DNA of 64,000 nucleotides from Dirofilaria immitis (GCA_024305405.1 JAKNDB010000109.1:6014001-6078000), one strand, 5' to 3'. Shown: positions 1 to 17,248, counted from the stretch's first letter. Notes: generated by a model from the letters alone, not told the origin. Program-made: numbers and translations.

Positions 1-681
1 ATATATTACGTAAGGAAATATACATAATATATACATATTTTTTTATATTGTAAGACAAAACAAAAGCGATATTTTAAGGCCTAAATATATACATTTTTTC
101 TGAATAATGATTGTTGAAAAAATTTGTGTCAATATTACTATTCCCTTGGTACTGTTAATTTCAATTATTTTAGCGTATCGCATCCACTCATTGTATAATT
201 TGAAAATATATCGTCAATTCATTGTCTTATGTGGTAAATTGATTGTATGTAATGGAACATATTTTATAATTTTTCAGAAAAATGTGATGGGACTTATTTT
301 ATAATTATTTGGAAGCATAAAAATTATTTGTTTCAAGAAATTCTTGTTTATGAATAGTCGCTAATAAGAATGATTAGAAAGATAGGGAATATCTGAACAT
401 TCCTCCTCCCTTCCTCCCCTTCCCTTACTCTCTCTCTCTCCCCTGAGTCAGCGTAGTTACGAGATTTGAGTTTTAAATCTTTGGCTAAGTGAGATATAAA
501 TGGAGTTACGTAAGGCATAAAGTATCGGATGGAGTTCTGTAGGACGTAAAAATACGAGTAAGCTCTGCTTACAGATCAAATTTATTTAGGATAAGAGCGA
601 TTTTTTTCTGAAGCTTGTATTTCAACGAAATGTAGTAAGATATGGAAGGAATAGCTGAAATATTCATGCGTAGTGAGCACT
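1..681. other. non-coding flank, 3' of the Vps3-like gene
   Basis: AT-rich sequence with no convincing coding exon. A short CT microsatellite sits at about 429-441. The open frames here are short and have no family resemblance. This is probably 3' UTR and flank of the minus-strand gene ending at 682. Confidence 0.6.
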
Positions 682-3600
682 TCAACTTTTCAAACATTTA
701 CGATGGAACATCTGGTTTGAATGTGGGTGACATGCGGCGTCTTCGTTACCGATCGGTGTTCCACATGCAGTACATGTTGTTTTTTCATCAATTTGAATAT
801 GTAGGTGAGCAGCCTTCAGCGCTTGTCTTGAGAGTAATTTTAGCGCTTGTGCCGTAGCCGGAAAAATATGACTTCTTTCCACTCTCATATTTAGAGTTTT
901 CGCTGAACTTCAATTAATAAGTGAAAAGCATTGAAAACACATTGCTCTACACCAAATTATTGATAAAATACCTTTGTCTTCAGTTTCTGGCAGTGAGATC
1001 GGTCTTTTGCCGACAATACAGCACTTTCTACGAAACAAAAAACTGATGATAATAACCATTCCTTCGGGATATCTTGCAATACTTCAGTTCCATTTGAGGT
1101 GAAATCAGATATGCTTAGTAAATTGATTATACGAGATTTGAATTCCGGCTGAGACCTATATGAACATCATTAATGGAGGAGAAGGAAAACTGTCCGTGAA
1201 TCGATTGATAATTTCTAGAATTTCAGAAAAAGGGAGCTTCCTTAAAAATGAAGCAACAGCAGTTAGTTAATCGCGAACTGATGCTTACGCGATATTTTGC
1301 AAATAGAACTTCAAAAGCGTTAATCTCAGAAGGTGTTCCGATGTGTCTGTATAGATGCACAATAATTCAGCTGCGTCATAATCCTTGTGATCATTGAGTA
1401 ATTTTTCGAGGCATTCAACAGAACCTTTTTCCTGACAATTTCCCTTTTAAGAAATTCATTAATTTAAATTTCCCCTCGAAACTATACCTCCATTTATGTT
1501 TCGTTAACTAAATGTAATTTAGTATTAACTTTCTGTTTTATCTCTGACATAAATTCAGCACTTTGGGACGCGCGCGAAAATTGCTGAAGTAGAAGTAGAC
1601 TTATTTAGATGTAGACTTATCACTTCAAATGCGCTCTTTCTCAAGTTAATTAATGATTAAAGAAACAAGTTATAACGCTACCTTAACGCCTTCCAGCAAA
1701 ATCAATTCGACAGCAAAATGCGGGTAAGTTCTAAGAGCCGCATACACATCCAATAAATTTAGCTTATTTGGCTGAAGAAGGAAAATTCGTAACTCTTTCC
1801 TGCATGATTTTTCACACTTTCTACCTTCGCGTAGCAACATGTTGATTTCGTCTATGTACGTTGAAAATAACAGTGAATGGAATTCGACGTTCTGAAAAAA
1901 AAAAATTTCCACGCATCGCCATAGCAATTTTACGAATTCTTTACCTCTACATCTAACCTATCTGGACCAATAACCTTCTATGTGTAATTTGCTATTAGGT
2001 TCTACATGTATGTCCAGTGAATTTAAAATAACGCAGCGCGTGAATCCTAGCATTTAGAGCAAAAATTCTAATCTTCAAATTATCTTTTACCAAATAGCAG
2101 AAATTTTGTTGGAGTGAAATATTCTAAGTTCCAAAGATGTTAGTGAAGATGAAACTGAACTTCGCGAAGTTGAAAATATATTTTGAAATATTAAAGGAAA
2201 ATACTTGTAGAGATTTAATTCCTTCAAGATATTTGATCAGCGTCTTCCGATCTTGCTGCAAGATTCGCACAATTTTTGAATGATCTAATTTGACAGAACA
2301 TTTTTTCAGACCTTCGATTACATCATTCCGACGAACCCTGAGCAAAAATTCAAGCCAACTTAATATCGTTTGTTCTGAATGAAATCTGTAAATTTAGTAA
2401 AATATTTTTCACAATATTCAAAAAATATTTTGAGTCTCAGCGGAGATTGGTGTTATCAAAAGCTATGAATAAATTCATTTCAAAAATTTATATACTCAAA
2501 ATTAAATATCTGTCTCAGATCTACATAGTGCTAGGCAAACCTTGGAAAGAAATGCAGACATAATTCAGCAATTTCATCATCCCATAGGTTCTCATTATAT
2601 AATTCTCGACTTATTACAAGTGCATTATTATAATCTAAAAGACAAAGTGCAACGGTGACAAGGAATTTTCGACGCTTATGTTTTCTCATCCATTCATTAC
2701 AGTCATCAAATGTACAGCGAAGATCTAATGACATATCTTCAGCACCCAGTGCATCTTGTCGTAATGAGATCAATCTTAGTAGTATGGCGTCAATATCCTG
2801 AAAAGATTATTTGCTTATTTGAATAAAAAATATAACATGAGCAACGAAATCAGGGATTACTGCAACCTGCCTATGCAAAGATTTGCGTTCATTTCATAAT
2901 TTCCCAGTATTTTACTGCTACTTTTTGACTAGAAGTATCACTGTTAAATCAGAAAATTTAATAAGTAGTCAATTCCGGAACTCGAAAAACTGCGGAATAT
3001 TTAATAGCGGTTTTGATCATGCATGAAGTTCATAACTTTTCATCAAGTTATAAAGAAACTAAACTAATTACCCAACTTCATACGTTTTGTGTTCAAAAAG
3101 TGATATTAAGTTCTTTAGTGTTTAAGTTTTTTAAACGATATTTTACTGACTATAGTAACTACAAAAGAATAATCGCCCGCAAAATGAATTCTCGGCTTTA
3201 ACTCTAAACAACGAAAAACGGTTCAAAGTCAACGAAATGTACGAGTATTAATTTGAGAAATGCGTTAAATACCCGACAAAATCCAATAGTCCAATGAAGT
3301 TTTCTGATCGTTCTGAGATAATGCTCCAAAAAATTGTAAACTGAATGGATTCTTCTGCAACGGAATCATCAAAAGTTTCTTTTGATGACTGTGTGGCTAC
3401 TTTGCTTAGCTCTGATCGGAATCCTGATGGAAATGGAAGTAAAAATCTAAGTGATATCAAAACCTGAAAAAAGAAACTGTCACATGTTGAACAGAAAAAA
3501 TAAAAATTGCATCCAATAAAAATAGAACTTCTTTTGGATAAAAACTTGAAACTCATTACCGTACGAGGATCTAATTCAGATAATACAGCCAATTCGAAAA

Positions 3601-5614
3601 ATTTTTCAAACTCTTCTCGTTTGAAAAGCACTAAGGCCACTTTTGCCTTAACCCATTGAATTTCTAAAAATACTTTGCAATATTTTGTGTTTCATCAAAA
3701 ATATACAATAAGGAGTACCTGAGAAGAAAAAAGATTCGTTACACGTTTTCAACATTACCAGTATTTCCGCTTCATCATGCTGCCTGTTCGAAAGAACATT
3801 TTCAGCAAATCTCAATGCATCATCTAATTCTCCATTATCAGCAAGAGCTTCTGCCTTAATGAAAATATTGTTATATATTCTTTTCCTGACACTTTTTCAT
3901 ACCTTGAAAAAAAATTACAACCTCCAACAACTAAGTCCTGGAACAATCTCTGATTTACTGACAAAAAAATATCAATTTCCTGAACAAACTCAATTTATAC
4001 CTTATCAAGCCATGATATTTCTTCTAGAAGATTGATATTTTCGTTATTGCAAATATATACTTGCCCATTAATACACTCTAACAACGTCCCAGCTGTGAAA
4101 GGCCATCTCTGGAGAACAACTGACTGTTCGGAACTGGAAATATTTGCAGAAGTTACCAAGCATTTTCTTTTAAATAACTGTTAAATGAACTTGAAACTCT
4201 TACCAGAAAAAAACCAACTTTTATTAATTTTAATCGTCAGAAAAAGAACCTGTAAACGGTAACCGATGATGCTGTTAGTACAAAGACATGCGGTGAACGA
4301 TACGCAAATGATACAATAGAAGTCAGACCCCAGAATAGCGGCGGTCGTGATGAAACACCTTCCGATGTCGCGAAAACACCTAAACCTTGCATGCCATTCA
4401 CTAGAAATTCTCCCTGAAACCACTGATACTTACAATTTAAGAGATAAAGAATTAATTTCACTTGAGGCTAAACTTAATATGACTCCAAATGAAATTTTAC
4501 TAACCAAATCTGTGTTTATAATGATGGGACGTATAGTTTGTGAGTCATACGGGAACAAAAATAGGGTTTTATTTTCCAGAATATTGTGGACATAGTAAGC
4601 ATTAGGTAGAGCATAGCATATGCAATATTTATTATAAGAAAAAGCAACCACATTGTCTTCAGTTTGAATCTCTTTTGAATTTTCAAACTATCTGCTTTGC
4701 TTTCACAGATTAGAATATGGTGATTGTTCGTAACTAAACCAAGCTGTAAAGCAAATGGATCTGTTACCACTGGATCCCTATTCAGTGTCAAATGAGTTAT
4801 GCTCGATGCCGAACTTGAGCTGATTAGCTGAAAAATTCAAATTAAAATTGATTTCAACTGAATTGAGTTTCACTCAATAAAAAGAAAGAAAAAAAACGAA
4901 AAAATTACGTAGAAGAGTAACGAATACATATTGGAGGAGTAATAAAGCTGTTTTGAAGTTTGACGGTTGTTCTGACTAGCAGTCACCAATAAGTTTAAAA
5001 AGTACTGTAATTGAAATGTGCAAAGCATGGTCGTAATATATATATTAATGATGATATTAAATAGTGAGAATAAATGCAAAGCCTACATTTAAAATAAAAT
5101 AATTTTCCAATAGTTTCGATTCCTTTCTCCTAAAAACTATTTAAAAAAGAAAAAATATGGATGCTTACCCTCAACGTCATTATCTCAATATTAAAGATGA
5201 TAGACGCTGATAGAACAATAAGATAATCTAGTGCTGTGGCAGCCACTATTCGTGTAACGGAAACATTCTAAAAATACCACTCAAGATTTGCGACTACAGA
5301 TCTCGGAAATTTCCAAGCACCTTTTCTGAGTCTCAAAAATTTTTAAACCATTACCGTTGAAAGTTGCAATGTATTAATCACACTTTTTCTTGAAAGATCC
5401 AAAAGCAAAATACGCCCTCGCGAAGTACCAACAAACAACGTCTTTGATGTACCATCAACACAAGTAACCTGATACTCAATTGACGGAAATAAATGAAAAC
5501 AATTTAAGAATGTAATGATATGTACTTCCAAATTCAAATGCAAACCTTCTCATCAGGTTCGAAAATTGAAACCGTTTTAAAAATATTATTCAGTCGATAA
5601 TATTCGTCCATCAT
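682..5614 (-). CDS. TGFBRAP1: TGFBRAP1/Vps3-like CORVET tethering subunit
   Basis: This is a subunit of the CORVET/HOPS class of endosomal tethers, which link Rab5-positive early endosomes before fusion. Seen: start codon at 5614, then exons about 5614-5546, 5468-5355, 5267-5169, 4827-4505, 4422-4250, 4133-4001, 3949-3922, 3850-3759, 3646-3560, 3463-3273, 2797-2541, 2385-2205, 1891-1682 and 1431-1289, plus unresolved exons to the stop at 682. The N-terminus is a citron-homology (CNH) beta-propeller with the segment GLGVFATSEGVSSRPPLFW, typical of TGFBRAP1. The middle is alpha-solenoid, including LIKYLEGI. The C-terminus carries a zinc-finger-like CTAC...HRKC that matches the Vps39/Vps3 end. 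Exon 4 (323 nt) is one base short: frame breaks at the AAAA run 4673-4676. The 3273/2797 junction is also out of phase as I model it. The close relative Vps39 is less likely, because the propeller motif fits TGFBRAP1 better. Confidence 0.85.
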
Positions 5615-6749
5615 TTCTAAACTAAGAAGAAATCACTGAAAATCATGTAAAATAGTCAAGCTTCGATACGATAATCGATACGCAATTGCGTGAAGTATTT
5701 ATTCACGAAAAATCATTCGAAATTTGCATATAATTATAAGATATAAAAATTTTATTTACAACAGGTACAACCCTATGAAGACAGAATATATGCATGGAAA
5801 GCAAGACTAAAAATAAGATATAGGAAATCTTGAAATAATATATAATAGATCATAAGAAATTTTCAAATAAATACCTAAAATATTAATTTAAGTTTCATAT
5901 TCCTGTTATGGCACTCAAAAGTTATACTGCAAAATTAATTCATATACAGTTCACTACATGCCATTACTGAACTGGCAACTAAAGGAACCTGCGACATCAA
6001 CTATTTATAGGAATCACAACATTTTTCTCATTAATTGACATTAAGGAATAAAAACAGTGGTCAACATGAAATGAAAATTTAGATTGAAACAAATAAAACG
6101 TGAAGAGATTCGAAATCCCAAAATGAAACTAAAATCAAAATGAAACATAAAACAAAGAGACCCATACGAATGAGGATATATCATCACATGAAGAAAGACA
6201 AAAACAAATTCATTAGTTACCAGAAACATAAAAACAGAATGATCACACAACCACATTTGGTATAAACTACAAGGACTAGAAGGAAAGAAATAATAAGCTC
6301 TATTAACTACACTTAAGACTGATTTTTCAGATACGTAGAAAAAGCAACGTTATTTTGAGAAAATTTTTCAAAATGCATCTTTCATTTGATGAAATGGACG
6401 CACAGCTAAATCCACTGGTAGATGAAAATTGTACTTATGAAGATGTTCCAATAATTGATAAGTATCCTTACAACCTATAAACTATTCATTATTGATAGTT
6501 AATTGATATGAACGAGGTTTGAGAGCTTTAAGATCCAAACTCATGACCCTTTCAGAATCCTCAGTGCATCTACTGCAATGTACTTTTTGGTAATAGCAAG
6601 GCAGCACATCAAAAGTAACAGTTCAAGCGCCTCCAAAATGATATTTATCCTCATTTATTTAACCGCTAACTATTTCGATAAACTTTTGCCAGTAGACAAT
6701 ATCATTGTAGCATTCTTCAAACTTCTAGAACTATGTTATTGCTTCGATA
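5615..6749. other. intergenic region between two minus-strand genes
   Basis: About 1.1 kb between the start of the Vps3-like gene and the stop of the RUNDC1-like gene. It should hold the promoter of the former and the 3' end of the latter. I see no conserved exon. A short plus-strand frame near 6374-6478 follows a TTTTCAG but has no donor and no recognisable family. Confidence 0.5.
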
Positions 6750-9700
6750 CTAGTTAACCCCTGCTATTTCCATTCCAAGATCTGAAATGTAATCGAAGTT
6801 CGAAAGAATTTAGTCTTGAAATTGTAAAATTTTCGAAAAACTAGAGTACCTGTTTTAGCTACATAAGACCAAGGAGAAAAACATTGCTCAACAATCTGTT
6901 GTGTGCAAAAAATCGTTCGTATCCACGCTGGTAATTTTTTCTCATTTAATGCCGCAGATACCAGAGCCTTCCACATTGCATCAGAAGAACGCTTCAGTCG
7001 ACTGTGAGTTGAAGTAATATTTTCGATAGTTGACAACAAAAGCTATAAGGGAAAACTTAAAACATTACACTTCAAAATATTCTAGAAATAGAACTATTTA
7101 CGAGAAAATCTAAGACAAAATCCTTTGATTCCAAACAACCACTGAACTCAAGAAAATTAAATTTCACCTGCTTTGATGTGACAGTCCGACCTGCAATCAC
7201 ATCAAGCTGGTAACTCTGTGAAAGCCGTCGAATAGGTGTATTACAATATTCACGATCGAACTTTGAATCGTAATAATACATCACAACATCCCAAACGTGT
7301 TCCAACTTTCGCGCTAAATCTTTTTATCCAAAGTTTATATTATTTCAAGTGTGCCAATTACGAAATATGTATCATAAAAAAAGTAGTACCTATAAAAACT
7401 AACCACTAGTACTTCTAGCAATACGTGAACTTCCAGGATAGCAACCCAGAGATGTGAAATTAATAAAATGTTTGACAACGTTATTCATGCCATGTTCCAA
7501 AAGATCACGCATGGCGGGACATAATTGTTTTCTAATGACGGTAACTACTTCTTCTTCGCTACGTTTGAAAATCTAAATTAAAAAACTTTTTTCCATTTAT
7601 AAAAGAAAGAACAAGTCCTAGTCACTTTAACTCTACATCAAAATAGGGTTTTGTAAAAATCATATTAAAGGAAAAGAGTAACAGATGAATTTCACGCCAA
7701 CAAATCCAAAGAAACTGGTAGCGTAATTAAGATAACAACTCATACTTTCGTTGCAAATTCATCAAACATTAACTGGTATTAAAGCTCGCATCGCAAAAAT
7801 AAATAAATAAAAATAAAATATGATAAAAATGGTATTTATCACTGCTCTCTTACCCTGCAGTAATTCAAATAATCTATGAGAATTCTTTCCTTAAAATTCA
7901 TGGAAATAAAACCAAATAAAGACCTCGTCACACGATTTACCAGACGAATCAGCATGAAACGTGTCTGTATCCACCGAGAGTAAAAGATATTTTTCCATAA
8001 CTTGAGTTGTTGCATCAACCGCTAATTCTATCCGTGCTCGTTCATCACTAAAATTATTAGATTTGTCAACGACTTCATCGTTTTGCAGAAGATTGGGACA
8101 TTATAAATCTCTACATTAGGTTTGAAAATACTTGCCCATAATGACTTCCTTGTGGTGTTTGCTTCAACTGATTACGCTCGAATTTCTGGTTAAACTTAAT
8201 TAAATTCATGAATGAACTTTTCTTTGTCGGTACAATTGGTAGCGAGGAAATTGAATTCGGTAGACGCTCACTGGCTTCTGTCTGCAGATAACCAATAAAT
8301 CGTTCAAGATCAACAATCTGTGCTTGCAACTGCTCCACTAACTGCTCTTTCGCTTTAATTGGCTTCATAAGCTAAAACTATTTCAGTGCAACGTATGTAC
8401 TGTCTAGATTTCCTTGAAACATAAAGGATAATTATAACATCTTTTCCGCCAGTTCTTAAATCATGAATCCACAAATTTTCGTACCACTTAAAGGAAGTAC
8501 CTTCTTCAGTGCTTCATCAACTTTTTTTGCAAGTCGCTTCGAGACATTTTATCCAGCTCCAGATCTAATTGCACTTTCTCATGAAGTTTATCGATAACTG
8601 CTTTCTAAATACAAAATCACCTGCATCACGTCAAAGAACTCCAGTTCTATATCAAGATGGCAATAATAAAAACAAAAACTCCTTTTGTTGCAAGATGAAT
8701 AATAAAATGGGAACAAAGTGAAAATAAAGCCAGTTAACTTATAATAGATAAACTGAACAACAGTAGCAAACCTGTCTAGCCATGACTTCGGCGATTGGAA
8801 GATCGCCTTCACCGCTTTCATAAGCATACTTTTCTAAATCTTCCAATTGCTGTTTCAAGTGAGCAATAAGTATTTTTGCTGTTCTTTTTGTTGATCCATA
8901 CTACATTTTTGCCATTATCCATCAGCGGCGAACGTTTTTGTCTTTCCAATCTCAGATCAGTACAACCACGGAATGCGAAATCTTCCAGTTCTTTCAGTAA
9001 TCGCTGGAAGTTATTGCTTTGCATAATGCGTGTATACTCGGTAATAACAGTTTTAAAGATATTTTTTTATGTGTATAGCAAGTACAACATGAAATTAATA
9101 ACAGCAGATGAAAAAAACTGGGTAGTCAAATTCTTTTCAGTTATTCCTATCCTAAGAAGTTTAAAAGGAACCATAATTTTAAAAACCTAAAATTCAGGAT
9201 TAAAAAAAAAAAAAAAAAAAAACGAAATTACATCTCTTTCAGATGCATCTGCTTTACTGATCTGTTTCAAACGGAACTGTACTTGTGCAAAATGTGTCGA
9301 TAAAGACAGTAATGAACTATTCAAACGCTCCTGTTCCTCTTCAAGTTCTCGAAAACGAATCTGTTCATCTCTGAATGAAGCGCTGCAGAATTACGATCAA
9401 CTAATTCAATGAAATTTTAGGTTGCTATATATAAATAAAAAATTTTAAGGATATGATATCTCCATTCCAAACACCAAATACAGTAAGCTATTTTTAAAAA
9501 TGCATCAAGAATGCTACGTATGACAAAAGTGGCCATTAAATCATTCTTTGGTTTGCCAAAAACAGATAAAAACTTTCTAATAGCTAAAATGAAAAACTCA
9601 CATCTGTACAGCTTGCAACTCGTCCGAAGATTCGCCGGCTGGAGCCCATCTTTCCATATCAATTGAATCATCTAAAAAATCCGAAAAATCTCACTGAAGA

Positions 9701-9868
9701 ACACGACTGTTGATTTTTAGCCATAAATCTTTAAATAAAAATTCTTTGAGTTAAAACTGGAATTTGAAGTGATAAATAAAACTTGCCATCTGAAGTACTA
9801 GGCGCCAATTTATCAACAAATGTTGAAGATAGCTTATTAATATCCACAGCATCCTCGCCGATCATCAT
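6750..9868 (-). CDS. RUNDC1: RUN domain-containing protein 1-like (RUNDC1)
   Basis: RUN-domain proteins act as effectors or adaptors of small GTPases in membrane traffic; the exact role of RUNDC1 is poorly defined. Seen: start at 9868 (MMIGEDAVD), several N-terminal coiled-coil exons (FRELEEEQERLNSSL near 9330, LKQQLEDLEKYAYESGEG near 8820, KEQLVEQLQAQIVDLERFIG near 8330). A C-terminal RUN region follows at 7572-6850 (KQLCPAMRDLLEHG). The last exon is placed after TTTCAG near 6783 and ends with TAG at 6750. Exons 9036-8772 and 8604-8501 each break frame at A/T runs: 8885-8889 has one base too many, and 8522-8528 one too few. Two introns appear to start with GC (donors at 9786 and 8135). The family call rests on the order of coiled coil and RUN domain and on the DLEKYAYESGEGDLP-like block. 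Confidence 0.8.
9202..9222 (+). repeat. poly-A tract, 21 bases, in a RUNDC1 intron
   Basis: An uninterrupted run of 21 A on the plus strand, in the intron between two coiled-coil exons. It is poly-T in the sense of the gene, and its length is likely to vary between reads and individuals. Confidence 0.9.
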
Positions 9869-11563
9869 TTTCTTCTTCACAAAATATAAGTAACCTAGTA
9901 TACATTATGTTTGTAAATATAATTTAAGATGTAGCAAATATATAGACTAAAAAACAAGGTCATGAAACCACCCTACTTTTCAAATCTACACTTTCCCCAT
10001 TCACCAAGCTCCAAAAACACCCCAACTTGAAATATAATTCACGCAACATAGCACTACTCCACTATTCGATTCAAATTTAGGAGAGCGGTCTCTGGCCACG
10101 AAAGTGTTTCGATATGAAACGAATATTTACCATTATTTAGCTGTAGTAATTTTTCACACTTGATTCTTTTGTTTCAAATATTAACATACGAAGTTATGAA
10201 AGATTAAAGTAACAGAACTATCTTTCATAAAAGTGAAGGACAGAAAAGTATTTGCAAAGTAAATGCTGAAATGAATCGACAGGATCTTTTGCTTGTGTCC
10301 CTTGTTATTTTGAATAGCGATGTAAGGATCTTTTATTATAACAAATCCTTCATTAATTAATTGTAACCTTAATCTATAGTTATTCATTTCCTTCATCGTT
10401 TCAGCTTGATGATTTTTACTTCTTTCTAATTCGGCGATGAACTAGTTAATAGAGTTAGTTCTATCAATTTCCTGAATATCATCTTTTAATACCATAAATT
10501 AGGTGCAAATTCATACTTTTTCGAAATATTTGCTGATATGCCGTAACTGATAATCTTTCCTATCATAAACGTTTTGAGAAATTTTTGAAATTACAAGCAA
10601 AGCTTATGTCAACAACACTGAGGAATTTTGTTGATGAGTTTTACTTTAATGTCAATACAGGAATGGCAATAGTTAAGAAGTGCTGAAATAGGATGAGATA
10701 AAATTCTAAAGTTTCGAACAAAGTAATAAAATATTATTATGGTCAGAAGAAGAGAGAAAGGCTGAGTTATTGAAAACCGTACAAGCGAATGAAATGTAAG
10801 ATTTAGCGGCGTAATATGATCAACCTTTTCTAGAATGATACTTAGTAAAAATTCCATGAGCAGTAATTTTAATCCGTTACTTTCAGTTAAACTCTATTTC
10901 AGAATACTCTATCAATCTTATGTATTGTTCCGCAGATCCCAGCGGTGAAAATTAGCCGTATAAATTGCTGGAGAAAAGACGTTCTTATCACATTTAAAAA
11001 AATCTTCACTCCAAATTACTTGCCATACCAACCGAAATGTAGGGATTGTAATTTTTAAAAATACTAATAGATTCCATTTTAGAATGATATCTCGTTCGGA
11101 TATGACAAAAATTCTGATGATGTAAGACTTATCATTTACTTACTTGATAAATAAATTGTTTTTACGTGCAATAATTGAGAGAAATATCTTAAATTTTAGC
11201 ATAATTGTTTTTTTTTTTTCTAAACAATCTTTTGGAATAATATAGTTACCAAATTGGAATGAGTCTAAATGAAGAGTTAAACTGAAGTGGTCTGTCTGAT
11301 TTGTTAAAACGTCGGAATAATGTTAAAGAAGTGACTGGAATAATAAAAGCAGATCGTGAAAACATATTTACAGTAGTATATAATGACGGTTCGTTGGAAG
11401 ATGTCACATGGCCGAGATTTGGTTGATGAGGTCGCTACAAATGACCCATTTTTTCTTTTCCATATTCGATCTTGAAGAAAATGCGAAAGCATAAGTGCAC
11501 AAATTAATGCTATAGTTTGGGCCATTTCTTAGATTCGGAGATGAGTTCTAAGGAAAAAAATTT

Positions 11564-11740
11564 AAATTCATCGGCTCACATAAAATCTTAAAGAAAATTA
11601 ATGGTGTTGCGGAATGTCCACCAGAATTATTTGTGGGGAGAAAGTGCGTAGAACTGTTTACTGATGCTTCCAAAAGTATTCGGGCATATTTTGGTACAAA
11701 TACCACTGCGATGATCTGGAAATTTAATTCTTAACAAAGT
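11564..11740 (+). pseudogene. coding-like fragment, possible C-type lectin or RNase H remnant
   Basis: An open stretch of about 57 codons between two stop codons, without a start codon. It contains ECPPELFVGRKCVELFTDAS. The spacing C-x(8)-G-x-x-C followed by a Phe/Asp-rich segment recalls the beginning of a C-type lectin domain. The FTDAS string also recalls the first catalytic strand of retroelement RNase H. No neighbouring exon supports either reading, so this is a relic or a chance frame. Confidence 0.2.
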
Positions 11741-12119
11741 GTATGTATCTTTTAACTGATGGATTTCAGTTTTCTCCACAAAAGAGGACGAGTACGTGAA
11801 GGAGATTTGTTTGGTAACTCCTTAATGCCTCAATCAGTTGAGGTAAGCATGTACTAATGTCAATTTTGTTCAAATCCTGCGAAAGTTTTATTAATTTATT
11901 AATTCGTTCAGTATTGTTTTTAACAATTCAAAAATTCAACGAAAAAGTACTAAAATGTTATTGAATCAAATGAAAGAAAAGGGATTCTCATCCCCATGTT
12001 TTCATACCAGTCTATTAAGGTCACTTGTCCCAGGCTCTATTATCAACAGCAACGTGAGCTCCGAAACGGCGAACAACTCCAAGATGCAATCGTCCTCACG
12101 TAAAATCCGTCGAATAGAG

Positions 12120-12170
12120 CACAACCAATGGTTTCCCGGGGTGTGTCATGTTCGTTATCCAATGGGCGAA
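12120..12170 (+). promoter_or_regulatory. paired CCAAT boxes upstream of PDI
   Basis: Two CCAATGG motifs lie about 35 bases apart in a locally GC-richer segment, 150-200 bases upstream of the PDI start codon. CCAAT boxes are the NF-Y half of ER-stress elements, but I do not see the CCACG half at the required nine-base spacing. An unfolded-protein-response link is therefore only suggestive. Confidence 0.35.
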
Positions 12171-12315
12171 CAACACACAATGCACTGTGCGACAAGAATA
12201 GGGGAGGGGAGGGAAAGAGGGGTGGCAGGCTGTTATCAAAGAGACGATGGATGGCATGGCGTCTATGATTATATGTTGTGTCGCGTCCTGCTGAAGTCAT
12301 TCGCTGTTTCAGGTC

Positions 12316-16186
<3,871 letters not shown>

Positions 16187-17157
16187 TATTGATTTAAAAT
16201 CTCAAATTTGAGGAGTAGTGCTTTTAGATGGGAAAAGTATTAACAAATCAAAAAGGGTACTACTCTAATTAAGTAAGTAGTTGAATTATCAAATCATGGA
16301 GCGAATAACATGGTACTATTCGGCATTTACTTTCCGACGACAATTCCGTTTCTTTTTTTCTGGGCCCACCCTTCCATCTGTATTGTTATTTTTGGTGGTG
16401 GCTATAATAGAAAACAAAAATAACGAACTTCAAAAGGTTCTGATTTTTCCTCGTCTTTTTTTTGAAATATATTTTGTTACTCATCATTCTGGAAGGAAGT
16501 ATTATTACTGTTATTATTATCATAACTAATTATTGTAATTGTTGGTTTTTATAAAATTTGACATGTCTCTTATTGCGTTTTCTCGCTATTTGTGTCGGCA
16601 AAGTTTTAGATATGCGGTTAAAAGTATGAAAGTAAGGTTGTGAAGTAAGAGCTAGAAATTCATTTGTAAAGGAATATGATTTAATATACCTTGTTGCTTT
16701 TCATATCTAAATTCAAGATTAGGGTTGTTAGAATTGATAATTTCAAATTCTTAGTTTCTGTAATTTAATGTAAAGTATATTAGCACTCTCATTTTGATTA
16801 TCAGGTGTCGTTAGTCTTCTTTCTTGAGAATCGCTAGTATCTAAGCTTTGTTAGCACTCGTTAAATAGAGTCCGTATAGTTTTTTAATTATTGATTGAGC
16901 CGAAATCATCGCACTATCCACATTTTCATGAAGTTACATATACAATGACTATAGACTAGGAGATTATGGAGGAAGCAAAAAAATTCAGTTTGGTGCTGTT
17001 TTAAGATTTTTTTGAATGAATAAAGAGATGGAAGATAGGAGGTAGAACGACATCTCCCTACTGACGAGTGACTGATAATGCCGGGAATAGTTGTTGTCCT
17101 CATTGTTACATGGCTAAAATTTCGAATTGTGAAAATTTACTTTGCTTCCACTAATAT

Positions 17158-17248
17158 CCTGAAATACTATGCTTCTTCAGTATTTCGGGGGCCAACATAT
17201 TCGCCATGTAACTTGTACGCGGGAATTCGGGGATATTGTTCCGCGTAC
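17158..17248. other. two consecutive short hairpins
   Basis: First stem: CCTGAAATACT (17158-17168) pairs with AGTATTTCGGG (17179-17189), with one G-U, around a 10-base loop. Second stem: GTACGCGGGAA (17215-17225) pairs with TTCCGCGTAC (17239-17248), with one bulged G. They are unusually GC-rich for this surrounding sequence. No known RNA family is recognised. Confidence 0.4.

Larger units (their letters stand above)
9869..12315. other. divergent intergenic region, RUNDC1 to PDI
   Basis: Shared upstream region of two divergently transcribed genes. Most of it is AT-rich and featureless. A coding-like fragment lies at 11564-11740, and an exon-like block (TTTCAG at about 11765-11770, ending GAG|GTAAGC near 11842) may be a 5' exon of unknown function. 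The last 300 bases are richer in GC and hold two CCAATGG boxes, at about 12125 and 12159, a plausible core promoter for the PDI gene. Confidence 0.5.

Noticed and set aside
6374..6478. Plus-strand 34-codon frame after TTTTCAG between two minus-strand genes
   Set aside because: No donor site, no partner exon and no family resemblance; probably chance.
6640..6715. Alternative last exon of RUNDC1 reading FEECYNDIVYWQ
   Set aside because: It is out of phase with the preceding exon. The TTTCAG acceptor giving a short tail ending at 6750 fits phase, so this stretch is taken as 3' UTR.
12043..12300. Overlapping frames on both strands upstream of PDI
   Set aside because: They arise from the GC-richer promoter segment. 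The PDI start with its signal peptide at 12316 is unambiguous, and the frames carry no domain.
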